DNA of 64,000 nucleotides from Gnetum montanum (Eukaryota; Streptophyta; Gnetopsida; Gnetales; Gnetaceae), in NCBI GenBank assembly GCA_015680685.1, contig MNCI01010753.1, positions 397,498-461,497 on the forward strand, read 5' to 3'. A program made the position numbers and the translations under genes. This document shows, in pieces, positions 12,178-23,927 of the stretch; position 1 is the first letter of the stretch; every line of letters begins with the position of its first letter. The notes beneath the pieces were generated by a model. It saw nothing but the letters and a program-made list of their open reading frames with translations. It was not told the DNA's origin and made no database searches.

Positions 12178-13086
12178 TGATGAGTCACGTTAAGTTGGCT
12201 ATGTCAACGAGGCCTCGTTGACTTGGCCTCATCAACAAGGCCTAGTCGATGCATCTTACCATGCAACAATGAGGCCCCATCGATGCAATGTTAATTTTCT
12301 GGATTTTTGGCTATAAATACATGCTTGCAGCTACATTTATGGCATAGTAGATTGTAACTATAGTGAAGCTCTTGCATTTTTTTCCATTTGAAAGTTAGAA
12401 TTTTTCCTCTGAGTGCCCCCCAGGAGGAGTCATTGAGTATACGAATCTTTATTTGAGCATTGTTATACCTGAGCAGGACAGTGTATGCGGCAATAAAGAT
12501 GAGCTTTCTAATAAACCTTGCAACACTTTGGATAGATTAGCTACTTTATTTATGCATTTACTATTTTTAATTATTTATTAAATTTTTTTAATTAATATTA
12601 AATATTTCCTAGTTATTACGTTAATGAGACAATTAAACGAGATAGATTTACACACATAGATATGATTGCTTCAAGTGTAACATGCATTCACTTGCTAATC
12701 CTAGTAGCGTTATTACTTGGTACACCTAGTAGCATAGCGTTTGGTTGCCTAGCAGTGGATACATGGGTTTAGGACATGTACAAAAAGTGGGAATGGATAC
12801 TTATGTTAGGATTAGTTAAATGATTAGTTAATTAGTTAATTTAGATTAGTTAATCAAATCCATTTTTATCTACAATTCAGGCACCCAACTATAAAACATA
12901 AAAATGATAAAAATTGAATGCCTTAGTTACACTTAACCATACCAACAATAATTGACCTTAAGGCTAGATTCACTTTCTAAAGGGCTAGTGCACTGGAAAC
13001 GACAAAGTCTACAGAATTCGACTAGATCACGTGTGAACACTTCGTGATTCATATAGTTGGGCATAGGGGTACCTTGTCGCTTATCA
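12178..13086 (+). repeat. 5' LTR of element B
   Basis: Starts TGATGAGTC and ends CTTATCA, immediately before the primer-binding site. U3 has several GGCCTC-type CATCGACAAGGCC-like short repeats; TATAAATA lies at 12312-12319, and an AATAAAGATGAG polyadenylation region near 12490. Similar throughout to 23928-24801, with the same boundaries. Confidence 0.9.
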
Positions 13087-13087
13087 T

Positions 13088-13105
13088 TGGTGTCATTATT
13101 GGGGA
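13088..13105 (+). other. Primer-binding site, element B
   Basis: TGGTGTCATTATTGGGGA, a decayed form of the TGGCGCCGTTGCCGGGGA site (tRNA-Asp type) used by Athila elements. It starts two bases after the LTR end. Confidence 0.8.
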
Positions 13106-13242
13106 CTTTGTTTATGGAATGTGCGCTATTTAGATTTAAGTCAATACCATTAATATCATTGTATGAACCTCAAGGTCAATACTATTCCCCACTATACATA
13201 GAGTTATAAAATTGCACTGACAATTTTGTTTTCTTTTGTAAA

Positions 13243-15080
13243 ATGTCTTCTTCTTCTCGCAAGCACAAGGATACCAAACCATCGGTCCCACCAAAATGCA
13301 ATGTGATATACAATCATCCAAATGAGTTTGTGCCAAATTTCACCTTCATCCTACACCAGGATGAACAAATGCAATGGTGTGATATGAAGGGCAACACTGA
13401 TAGATCTATGCCCAAGATGCTATTCAAAACCCTTAAGAAGCTAGGCATAGAAGATATTCACAAAGAATACATTGTGAATGGATACAACACTCAAAACTAC
13501 TGTCCCACTAAAACACAATGTAAACAAGATCAACATCAGGAGAAACTCCATGAAGCTACAAAGGGGAAACATTACACTAACCCCTTGTTCCTACTAGATC
13601 AAGAGGACAATGAGGATCCTCCCTTGGAAGGTTCTCAACATGAATATTTTCCACCCCCTACTACTAATGGTAAGGGTGTGAATCTAACCTTGCGATCAAC
13701 TATTCATAAATTGGGTTTAGGAAAAAGTGATAGCCAAGGTATGGACTCAGGTAAACATCACAACAATAAGGGATCTAAGGATGGAGATTGTAATAAAAAT
13801 AAGAGTGATGGCGAATATTGCAATGGCAATGGCAATCCATCCTCCTCTTCATCCTATTCATTTGATTCCAAACATTCCTCTTCATCTAACGGTTCTCATT
13901 GAAGCCATCATCGAAACAACTATGATGAAGCTGATCACCAAGATAACAATGACCATGAAGGCCACCAAAATCAAAGGGGTGGCTGAAACCATCATCGATG
14001 TAGTGATGATGATGAATCTCTATTGGTGACTTGAAGTATTCTCAACATTTCAGAGGTAGTAAAAATCCCAACTAGGCATATGAAGAATAGTCAGATCAAG
14101 CACCTAGACATGAACAATATCCTAAGATTTGAGGGGGGATACAATTTTGAACTGCAGACACATCTACAAGCTTTTCAAGATGCCTATGCCTTATAGAACA
14201 TAGAGAATGAGTGGCAAAAACTAAAACTTTCCCCAAGGATACTCATAAAGGAAGCTAAAATTTGGTACCAGTCCTTAGAGCCAAAATCTATTCACAAATG
14301 GAGTACCATGTTAGAACTATTCAATGACAAGTACCAAACGTACTCCAAAGTGTCTAATCTAAGAAGGCAAATACAAGGCTAGAAACAAGGAGTACATGAA
14401 CCATTGGATGCTACCATGGGCTAATACTATTCACTCCTACACCAATGCCCTAGCCATGGTAACTTTCAAAGGGAACAACTTTGCCACATCATAGATGGAC
14501 TCAGAGCAAAAACAAGAAGAACCCTTGGGGTGTATGCCCAAGGAAGATTATCTAAACTAAGAGCTCATAAAATCCAAAGGTTAATTGAGTAGGTAGCAAA
14601 AGAAGAAGGTGAGCTATGAAAAAGGGAAAGTTCTAAAGAGTATAACAGGAATCCTTCCATTAGAAAATGAGAGGTCCAATTTTGTGACAAGGAGGAGTTG
14701 CCACTTGATGAAGTGATGAACAGAAAGACCTTACCCATCCAAAAATTTGTTTCTAATATTTTTGCTAAGGTTGACAAGTTATGGGACTCTTTGGATGAAA
14801 AATTTCAAACTTCTTTGAAGATTGCTGAAGAATCCAAAGAGCAAAATAGTGATTGCAATTGCAGGAGGCAAAAAGAAGCTAAATATGCCTACCGAAGAGG
14901 TAAGGAAAAATTTGTTGTAGTAGAGGAAGTTGTGGAGTCTGGCTCTAATGATGAAACTAAATGTGACATATGCCAATATGAAAATTCAAAGGGATGTTAC
15001 CCTATGGTGTCACACTCACAAGAGTTTGGAGTATACACATTGAATCCTTACCTAGCACATAGGCAAGCTCTAAGATGATT
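13243..15080 (+). pseudogene. Gag of element B, frameshifted
   Basis: The first 219 codons (13243-13902) are open from ATG: an MSSSSRKH start, a PNFTFILHQDEQMQW block shared with the other elements here, then a low-complexity Lys/Asn/Ser-rich end. After a frameshift the capsid-like part follows at about 14029-14620 (MNNILRFEGGYN, NEWQKLKLSPRILIKEA, TMLELFNDKYQTYS), matching the retrotransposon gag fold (PF03732-like). A further open segment (14698-15078) ends in a CDICQYENSKGCYP Cys cluster, possibly a nonstandard zinc knuckle. Several CAG-to-TAG and TGG-to-TAG type stops. Would form the virus-like particle; not functional as read. Confidence 0.8.
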
Positions 15081-15689
15081 ACTTTATCCTCGAGGCAATC
15101 CAAGATAGTTGCACCAACAACAACAAGCTTACTACCCCAGTGGAACTCCTCCATAACCTTATGAATAATACCAACAGTGGTACAAACCACAGTTGTGGGG
15201 AATGCCACCACCAAGGTAGTAGTACCCTTACAGGCAACCAAATCCATATAAGTACTTTGTTTAATAGCCCATCTCCCCTAGGATTTCTGCAAGCCATGCA
15301 TCATTCCAACATCACTATTACCCTCTAAAGTATCATCGAACACATTCACCATCTACTCAAGTGGAAAACCCATATTTTTATCCTTATCATCCTCCACATT
15401 TCTCTACACCTACACCTCCACCTTTAATCCAATTATCTCCTGCTCCATCTATGCAGGATGAGATTCCTCCACAACCACAACAAAAAAATGCTACAAGGGT
15501 TGTACACTTGCAACCAATTTTCAACCAAGTGGTCCAGATAATCGATTAAGGAAACAACCTTTCTTCTAGCCCAATAGTCCTCTCCATCCCTCACAACCTC
15601 CTCCAGCTGATCATCCTGCATCTCCATCACCCTCATCCTCTACATCAAATACCTTTGAGTGCCCTTCAAACTAAGTGCCACCTACAATC

Positions 15690-16160
15690 CGCAGTGTAAT
15701 GCTAACTCATGTTGTTTCTAACTAGATCAAGGCTGGCAATCTTCCTACAAAAAGATCTAATCCAAAAAGTCCATTCATCTATCTATAGACTACTAGAAAA
15801 AAGCCATGCAAGGCTCTTCTTGCTTTTGGTTCTAAGTGAACCTCATCTTTCATGATATGTACAAGGCCTGGAACCTACCACTTCTTAAGAAGAGCAAAAT
15901 TCATCTAGAATTAGCAGATCAGTTGATTACTGTCCCTTTGGGATTAGTAGAGGACATTGTGACCATAGTTTGTGAGTGGTCCTATCCTACTAATTTTCTA
16001 GTAATCAAGGTGGACAACTGCAAAAGTGACTTCCCCATCATTATGGGAAGGGCTTTGTTAAGTATGGTTGACACACGAATGGGTATAAGGAACCTATCTC
16101 TAGAAATAGTCAAGGAAAATAAGCTACGCAAAACTGAGCAGAAGCATATTCCATGAATCA
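15690..16160 (+). pseudogene. Retropepsin of element B
   Basis: Active-site region reads KALLAF-GSK then a stop, where the sister element D has ALLDLGSRVNLIS; Athila proteases typically use D-L-G-A/S. The rest is open (15836-16156): an LGLVEDIVTIV block and IIMGRALLSMVD (IxxGRPWLST in D). The stop and loss of the catalytic Asp make it inactive. Upstream 15080-15690 is a Pro/Gln-rich gag-protease linker. Confidence 0.7.
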
Positions 16161-16735
16161 TGTACAATGATAATAGGTGTAATTGTGTAAAAAGGATTTG
16201 GTCAATCAAGAGCACATACATTAAGGCATGTAATCAGTGTGCACAAGAGATCAACATTCAAAGGTGTTTGTACGCAATAGCCATAAAGTAGAACGGCACC
16301 CAGTGGTTGATAGCTAATTCAAATAGCAACAGAATATGCATGGAGCCAACTAAGAGTCTAAAATGTGCATATGTTGAAGGCATGAAAAAAATTGAATAAT
16401 TTCATTTCCAACTCTCTAATGAAGATGATAATATCTATTGGGGAGAGTTGAAAATCCCTGATCACTTTAAGCAAGAGCCCTTAGAGTTAAAAACTTTATT
16501 GGCTAGTATGAAGTATGCATTTTTAAAGAATGATAAACTAGTCATCATTAATGCCAAAGTTGCTCCTAAGAAAAAAGAAAAATTATTGAAAGTGGTGAAA
16601 AAATGGTCAACAACCTTTGGTTGGTCATATCTACAGCTAATAGGAATCAATCCAAGGATATGCCAGCATTGCAACTACACCAACCCAACCATGAAGCCTA
16701 GAAGGCAACCACAAAAGTAGCTAAACCCCAAATTG
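16160..16735 (+). pseudogene. Protease-RT linker of element B
   Basis: Contains an IQRCLY(A/V) block near 16258, a GELKIPDHFKQEPLELKTL block near 16445-16498 and a VVKKWSTTFGWSY block. The equivalents in Athila proteins lead into RT. The segment around FKQEPLEL matters because element D is cut just there. Confidence 0.55.
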
Positions 16736-17530
16736 AAGCAAATCATCAAAAAGGAAATAGAACAATTCCTCAAGGTGGGGTTCATCTATCCAATCATAGA
16801 TAGTGAGTGGGTTAGCCCACTCATAATTGTAATAAAGAACGGTGATAAATGGTAGGTATGCATTAACTTTAGGTTGTTAAATATGGCAATGTTTAAAGAT
16901 CACTCTCCTTTGCCATTTGTGGATCACGTATTAGACATCATATCTATGCATTGTTATTATAGTTTCGTGGATGGTTATAGTGGTTATAATGAAATCCAAA
17001 TTACACCCGAAGATCAGGCCAAGACAACATTCATGAGTCCTTGGGGGACTTTTGCATATTGTAAAATGCCATTTGGCCTATGCAATGCCCCTATAACATT
17101 TCAATGCTTGGTCCTTAGTATCTTTCAATAGCAAATTAATAGTGGTGTTGAAGTCTTCATGGATGACTTCTCCACCTATGAAGCTACCTTTGAGCAAGCC
17201 TTGGACTAACTTGAACAAGTGTTAAAAAGGTGTGTAGAGACAAATCTACAACTCAACTATCAAAAGAGCCATCTCATGGTCCAAGAAGGCATTGTGCTAG
17301 GGCACCGAATTGTACAAAAAGGGATTGAGGTAGACCCAGAAAAGATAAGGATCATCCAAGGAATAACATGCTAACCAAAGACCATTAAAGATGTTTGGTC
17401 ATTTCTTGGACACACTTGTTAGTACCGACAATTTATTGAGAATTTCTCTAAGATTGCAAAGCCATTGGTAAATCTTACAAAGAAAGATGCATCTTTCATC
17501 CAGACCAAGGAATGTGAATATGAATTCTAA
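16736..17530 (+). pseudogene. Reverse transcriptase of element B
   Basis: RT blocks in order: IIKKEIEQFL, VCINFRLLNMA, the open stretch 16874-17131 with FVDGYSGYNEIQI, TTFMSPWGTFAYCKMPFGLC and NAPITFQC, then VFMDDFS (catalytic DD at about 17161-17166), LKRCVETNLQLNY, and SFLGHTC. Catalytic DD is intact, but stops occur at former Trp/Gln codons. Closest by eye to Athila RT. Confidence 0.85.
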
Positions 17531-17554
17531 TAATTAGAGGAAAAACTCATAGAA

Positions 17555-17960
17555 ACACCAATCCTACAAGCACCAAATTGGTTCAAATCATTCCATAGCA
17601 TGATAGACACATCTAACTATGATTTAGAAGTAGTGCTCATGCAAATGGATGATAAGAAATGTCCATATTATATCCACAACATGAGTTGAAGCACTATGGA
17701 AGCACAATTAATTTACATCACCATAGAGAAAGAATTAATGGTAGTGGTATATGTGCTAGAGAATTTTAGACACTATGTGCTGGGTTACAAAGTATTTGTG
17801 CATACAGACCATAGTGCAATTCACTTCCTCATGAATAAGCTAATGGTGAGCCTTTGTGTCATACAGTGGCTTGTGATCTTACAATAATTTGATCTCACTA
17901 TGGTAGATCAAAAAGGGACCAAGAATGTGGTCACTGACCATCTCTCTCATTTAAGATGGG
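17555..17960 (+). pseudogene. RNase H of element B
   Basis: MIDTSNYDLEVVLMQMDD (first Asp), an ITIEKELMVVVYVLENFRHY block (catalytic Glu), VHTDHSAIHFLMNK (third Asp), then a QKGTKNVVTDHLSHL tail, the Athila pattern KGxENVVADHLSRL. The key acidic residues are kept but stops at 17689 and 17885 break the frame. Confidence 0.8.
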
Positions 17961-18019
17961 ATAACAAAGAGGAGAGCTCTCTCTCTGATCAGTTTCTAGA
18001 TGAACTCCTTTTTACTAGA

Positions 18020-19300
18020 GCAATAAGTGAACAAATGCCTAAGAAAGAAATATGGTATAATGGCATCCTCACATATCTTCTCACTCAAGATATGCCACAA
18101 GACTTGTATTTTAGGAAAAAGCAACAATATCTTCATCAAGCCAAATACTTCATGGAAATCAATGGACACCTTTACAAGGTGTGTGCCAATAGCCTAATCT
18201 ATTGATGTGTCCCTGATGAAGATCAATTGTGCATTCTCTAGGATGCTCATGAAGGGCCTTATGGAAGCCACTAAGCAAGGAGACACACAGCCATAAAAAA
18301 TCCTGATGATAGGATACTATTGGCCCACAATATTTAGGAATGCCCATTAGTTTGTCAAGTCTTATGAATGTTGTCAATGTGATAGGGAGATGACCACTCA
18401 CATGGAAGGTCCTCAATAGTGGATTCAACCACTATAACCTTTCAACATATGGGGCGTTGATTCATGGATCCCATCACACCCATGTCAAATGGGAAGGCAT
18501 ATATTATAGTAGTAGTTAACTACTGCACAAAATGGGCAGAAGTAGCAACTGTTACTGATTTTACATCATCCACTGCTACCAAATTTATACAATAAAATAT
18601 CATGAATATTTTTAGGATGCCATGTTCACTAATTTCTAATAATGAAACTCATTTCATCAGTGCTACATTTAGAAAATTAATGAAACACTTGGGGGCAAAA
18701 CATAAACAACACCTTACCACCCCAAGCCAATGGTCAAGTAGAGGTAACCAACCAGGAGATTACAAAAATGCTAATGTGGACCATTAGCAAATATAGGAAG
18801 GACTAGAGTACAAAACTTAACAATGATCTTTGGGCTTATCTTTCAACTTGGAAACTTCCTATTGGCTATTTTTCCTATGAGTTAGTGTATAGGAAACTTC
18901 CAACAGTCTAATTCAATTCGAGCTTCATACACTCTCAATGGCTGGTGATCTAAACCTTAACCTAAGTATAGCACAGAAGGAAAGATTGATATATTTGAAT
19001 GTGTTAGGTGAAAATTGGTTAGTGGCCCTATCTTTGAATGAGGTGAACAAGGCATTTAGCAAGAAAAAAATCATGACCTTAGAATTAGGAAAGTAAAACT
19101 TCAACCAGAAGATAAGGTTCTTTACTAGAACCCCACACATGTACCCCAAAAGACAAAATTCCAAACATTTTGGGAAGGATCTTATATAATTGATCAAACC
19201 TTTCCCTCTAGAGACATGTTGATCTACAAACTTGATATCCCAAATAAAAAGCAATTGGTCAACATCTAACAAGTGAAGCCTTTCCTAGAACCAAGACAAG
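18020..19300 (+). pseudogene. Integrase of element B
   Basis: H2C2-like region (DAHEGPYGSH), then SNGKAYIIVVVNYCTKWAEV, where the family has VDYxTKWVE (Asp to Asn), and a SNNETHF block, where the family has SDxxxxF (Asp to Asn). The last catalytic segment is frameshifted. A terminal block near 18930-19120 (LNLSIAQKERL, LVALSLNEVNKA) matches the region after the integrase core in Athila. Dead copy. Confidence 0.75.
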
Positions 19301-20026
19301 CCAGTGCAAACATTGCCTCAACACATGGACAACCACATTTTATTTTTCGGATCTTCTCTTTCCAACATAGTCATGGGGGAGATGGCCATCCATGCTGACC
19401 ATTACCATGGCCTCTTAGTTTTTCTACCTTTTTATTTTTTCACATTTTTTATTTTACAAATTTTTGATTTTCAAATTTTTCTCATTTTACACCATATGTA
19501 GTACCTTTAAACCTTCTTGACTATTTTACAGTTTCATATATATTTTACTTTATTTTGTTTTATTTATGTGTGATACTTTATCATTTTCATTAATAAATGT
19601 GTTTTATTGTCATAGGACACAATGTCGTTGTTGTTATTTACTAATGATGGTTTGAGCTTAATGTGTGATTGTCGTCGATGTCTGGTCTCTATTTTTGAAT
19701 TTTGATGTCTGATGACTTTAACATGGTTTATTTTTCATGGAATAGGTGGTGAGTCCATGTCATCCACCCATTCAATGAACTCTATGTTTGTCCTTGTTCT
19801 AGGAATTTGAGGTCCCTTTTCATTAAAGAAACTTTTAATCAATCAGTGACCTTGGTAGTTCTGGAATTAGGAAGGATTCAAAGGTTTGTAAAGGGTGTGA
19901 CTTCAAGGGAACTCACTACTCTTTGTCCTATTCTTCTTACTTGAGTGCTTAAGTGTTTTTCATAGACTTCTTACCATTCCATGCTAATCAATAATAGGAA
20001 GATGAATAAGTTGTTGCATGGTGTGG

Positions 20027-20051
20027 TTCTCATTAAAAAAAACAATGAGAA
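20027..20051 (+). promoter_or_regulatory. Conserved hairpin, first copy in element B
   Basis: Arms TTCTCATT and AATGAGAA pair perfectly over 8 bp around a 9-base A-rich loop, followed by TTCAAAGCACATCC. Related stem-loops occur at 20098-20130, 52734-52760 and, minus strand, 32556-32621. Role unknown. Confidence 0.6.
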
Positions 20052-20097
20052 TTCAAAGCACATCCTTTTAACATGAATAATTCCTCGCATAGTGTGG

Positions 20098-20130
20098 TTC
20101 CCATTTCAAAAAAAAATAAAATAATGGGAA
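20098..20130 (+). promoter_or_regulatory. Conserved hairpin, second copy in element B
   Basis: Arms TTCCCATT and AATGGGAA, 8 bp, A-rich loop. Compared with the first copy one T-A pair is C-G, with both sides changed. Followed by TTTAAAGCATACCCCTT. Confidence 0.6.
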
Positions 20131-20840
20131 TTTAAAGCATACCCCTTGGACAAATAAACAAGCTACAAGCACGGGTTATGGAACTCGAATAGCATGCACG
20201 TATGCCTAAAGGTCCCCTCTAACTAAGGCCTCTCTTTTACTTCTTACTTCTCCTTTCTTCTCTTTGTAGAGTAGTGATGGTTTTATGGAAGCACTCTTGT
20301 GTCTCGTGTGGGTGGATCGATCTTAGAGTGGTGATGCAAAGTCATTGAAAGTGGATAGTTTTGGTCTGGACTAAGGATGGAACTTCCTAGGTCATTTTAA
20401 CCACAAATTCCACAAGGGACTTCTTATTACCTTAGCTTGGAACCCCATTCTACCTTCTCTATCATCTATCCCATGCTACCATAACCCACCTCACTACAGT
20501 GTTCTTTGTTATGCTCCATGTCTTGTTCTTTGTAAGATCTTTATCATGGGGGCCACAAAGCATAAGGTTTCCAATGAAAATTTTTCAAAATTTTCCTAAC
20601 TCCCCCAAAGGGTTATTAACCTTAACCATATATAAACATTGACTTTTTCCTAAGTTAATCCTTCCAATAACCTTCAGGATGAATTATTCATAATAACACA
20701 TAAAATAAATGATAATTGGATTAATTAAATCAGCCATAATCACAACTTAGCCAAGTGTAACTATCCTCAAGAGTTAAGATATTCCAATTGTTTTAAGGTT
20801 ACATAATGATTGCTAATCCATGGTCTTATTGTGATTACAG

Positions 20841-23686
20841 ATGGCACACAAACAAAAAAGTCTACAGGAAGGAGAACCCTCACAACGATGGTAGAAACAA
20901 CCCAAAGCTAAAAGGGGCTAGCAAGAACAAGTTCAAGAACTACAAAAGGCAACCCATGCAATGGGACCTCTTTGGGAGGACCTTGAAGTGGAATCTATTC
21001 GATAGATTCTAGAGGAAGAAGTACCTAGCAAAAAATCACAAAGAGGATAAGTGCCTATACTTGCACTAAGGCTTGAGGTCATGTTGACTCAAGCCTATCT
21101 AGATATCATTTGATATTGAGACATTCAAAGATCAGTTATTCAAGAGATCAAATTTGGGCCATTTTTGAAGAAAGCTCCATAGGATGTTAAGACACAACTA
21201 CATACCTCTCCCATGTGGCCCATCATCACATCCAATGGGGAATGGTACATGGGAGAGACCTATCTCTTCTAGAGTAGTCGAAGGCTAGGATCCATTGTTA
21301 AGATCAAGGACATTTAAGTGTTCTACTCGATAGAAGCCATTGCACAAGCACTTGGGTTACATGACATAGGAACATAGCTAGCTAAATTGTCTACAACAGA
21401 CAATCCTAAGGCTAAGAGGGAGTGGATCCAATAATGTTACGGGGTGGATCATAAGGAGTATGGTGAGCTTACATCAATGGAGTAGATTTATTTCAAGATT
21501 ATGGCCTATCATCAACAATGATGCCAAGCAAGGTGACTACTTTCTCTGCCTAAGCATGTGCTTCTCTAAGTGGGAAGTTCCATATTAACCTACCACAATT
21601 ATTATACTTGGAGATCAAAAAAAATTCAAAGAAAATAAACATGGAAGGAAGGCCCTACCCTTTCTCTACCTCATCAAAAAAACTTTATAAAAGGGTAGGC
21701 ATTGTTACTCTAACAACACTCTTAGGCATGTTCTCATGGCCTCATGGGTAGAAATCATGAAGGATAAAATGCCAATGACAACCCAAGAAGAGGAGCTATT
21801 GCCACCATCACCCACTTAAAAAACAACACTGGAGGCCCGTGCAACCATTGAGCATCTACACAAAATCTAAAAATAGCTCTTGAGTGAACAAGAGCAACAA
21901 GCAAGAATGAGTGGGATGTACCATCTGTGTGTTGGCCAGCAATGAGTCACCTTATAGAGGTGGCCCAAATAGTTAGCTAGATGGATAGAGGTGGTTCCAT
22001 TTTCTCTACCTAAAGAACACAGCTACCTTCAAGGTTGGATCCCAATGCCCAAGAGGTGATGGTGTCATTAGTAACACATCATCAATTCTAAAAATCTCTA
22101 GGAATGCCACCACTTTCTCAATGAGGTTGGAGAAATGTGAAGAGGCAATTATCTTGGTGATGTAGCATCAAGGGTAGGAGACAATAGTAGAAGTGATAGC
22201 TAATCATGTAGCTAAAGCACGGAATGCACCTATAATTTCTGTACCATATGTATCTACACTCTAAGATGTGCAGATATCTGTAGGCACAATCAATGAGAAT
22301 TTAGATGTAGCTCAACATGAAAAATTGTTAGAATGACTGGTAGGAACTAGGCAACCGAATCTAGACATCTTTGATCTTTTGGAGAACATCATCACAACCT
22401 GGTCAGAGCTACTAAATGCAAGCGGTAGATGTATTATTTTGGAGAGACAACTAGAAATAGCTTAAGAATAAAATCAATGCTTCTTCACGAAGGTTGTCAA
22501 ACTTCATGCCCAACTTCCAAAATAAACAATTCTCAGCCCAATAGTGATAAGAGATGAAGCTATCAAATAGCTTTAAGAATAATTTTAGAAGGCTAAGGAT
22601 GAGGTAGTGATGTCCATCTTTAAATAGTACATAGCTAAAGCCGAAGCGTACTCAATCAAAAAGGACTTGAATTAGATGCGCTAAGAGAATGAAGCATTGA
22701 CTGCATAAAATTATTGCCTACGAAATGTTAATGCACAAAAAGATCAAATGCGAGAATTCATTCATCAATAGCAAGAGAAACTTTCCAAGGTAAATACTAA
22801 ACTAAGAAAGTTGGTTGTGGAGAATTGCAATCTATCAATGGAGGAGGTACACACCTTATGCTAGAAATCAACCATCGAGATTGTCACTTGGAAGAACAAA
22901 TCACTCAAATTTGAGAAAGTAAAAAATCACTACAGGGACTAGGTTGATTTGCAAAAAGAAGTGAATGAAAAACAAATCCAAATGGTAAAGGTAAAACTAA
23001 ATGAAGCCCTCCAACAACTCTAGCAAGGAAAAGAGATGTGGCAACCCATCCTTGATGGGATTGATGCCTACAACAAAGTAGATATCTACTTGAAGGAGTT
23101 GCAAATTGGTGAGATGACAGAGTACATGGAGTTGGCCAATCTACATTATGCAAACCTAGAAATGCTAACTACTGGATGACCATGGTCAGAGTTAGAAAAA
23201 CAAGTGGCTAGCTTGTATCTACTATACAAGGCTGAGTTCAAATACCACAAGGACACCAAGCAAAAGCTTGAGAGTGCTAATGTTAAACTCAAAGTTCTTA
23301 TAGGGTGATTTAGAGATCAACGATCTATCGCTAAGAACCTAGCCAAATGGATGAATGACTACTAGAAGTTGAAGAACACAATGAGAGCGTTCGACATTGA
23401 ATGCAAATAGTTTGTTGCCTAGTTTATCAATGCCAAGGAGTTGTTTCCAGCAATCCCGTGTCCTTAGAATGTGCTCATTCCAATCCACATTAGGAAAGCT
23501 ACATGGACAGTGCATGATCCTACAAGTAAGGAGGAGAAAATGAAAGCATTTCTAGATGCTTTCCACCTCTTTCCTAAATTCGCAATAGCAATAGGATAAC
23601 TATATCCACCTCAACCATTTCCAATGTGCGAAGCTAGTGAGGATCCCTTGGAGCCTCAGGAACTACCACCGCTTAGGACCATTTGA
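20841..23686 (+). pseudogene. Third ORF of element B (unrecognised, coiled-coil-like)
   Basis: I do not recognise the product. It starts ATGGCACAC directly after TTGTGATTACAG, and homologous text in element E starts the same way. Shared blocks with E include MGPL near the start, KTQL, and a MWPIITSNGEWYMGETYLF block near 21215-21272. From about 22400 to 23350 the frame is rich in Lys, Glu, Gln and Leu (ERQLEIA; LYKAEFKYHKDTKQKLES), suggesting coiled coil. The end is Pro-rich and stops at 23684-23686. About 950 codons with many stops. Athila elements often carry an env-like third ORF here; I see no signal peptide or membrane segment, so env is unproven. Confidence 0.6.
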
Positions 23687-23897
23687 TCTTCCCCAACAAG
23701 CTTCACACCATTAAGGAACATGTTGTTCAATTTTGAAGAGTTGAATCATGGTGTTCAATTTTGTGTCTTGAACACCTTCATTTTTTGTTATGTGTTGATC
23801 TATACACTCCATTTTTTTGTCAAGTCAGTCAGTTTGTTTTTTGTGAAGAAAGGTCAGTCAGTAATCCCATACACTCCCAATTTTGTAATAGAACTCA

Positions 23898-23927
23898 AGG
23901 ATGAGTTTTCATTTAGTTGTGAGGGTA
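23898..23927 (+). other. 3' end motif and polypurine-like tract, element B
   Basis: AAGGATGAGTTTTCATTTAG then TTGTGAGGGTA abuts the LTR start TGATGATTC. The minus-strand element D has the same GAGTTTTCATTTAG word and ATAGGGGTA before its 3' LTR, which supports the boundary. Confidence 0.65.

Larger units (their letters stand above)
19300..20840 (+). other. Spacer between integrase and third ORF, element B
   Basis: No coding content. Begins after a CATGGGGGAGATGG purine-rich word. Holds segments conserved in elements D and E: a GTCATCCACCCATTC box near 19757, two hairpins (20027-20051 and 20098-20130), a GCTACAAGCACGGGTTATGG box near 20161, and a CTCTAACTAAGGCC box near 20216. Ends in TTGTGATTACAG directly before ATGGCA. 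Confidence 0.6.
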
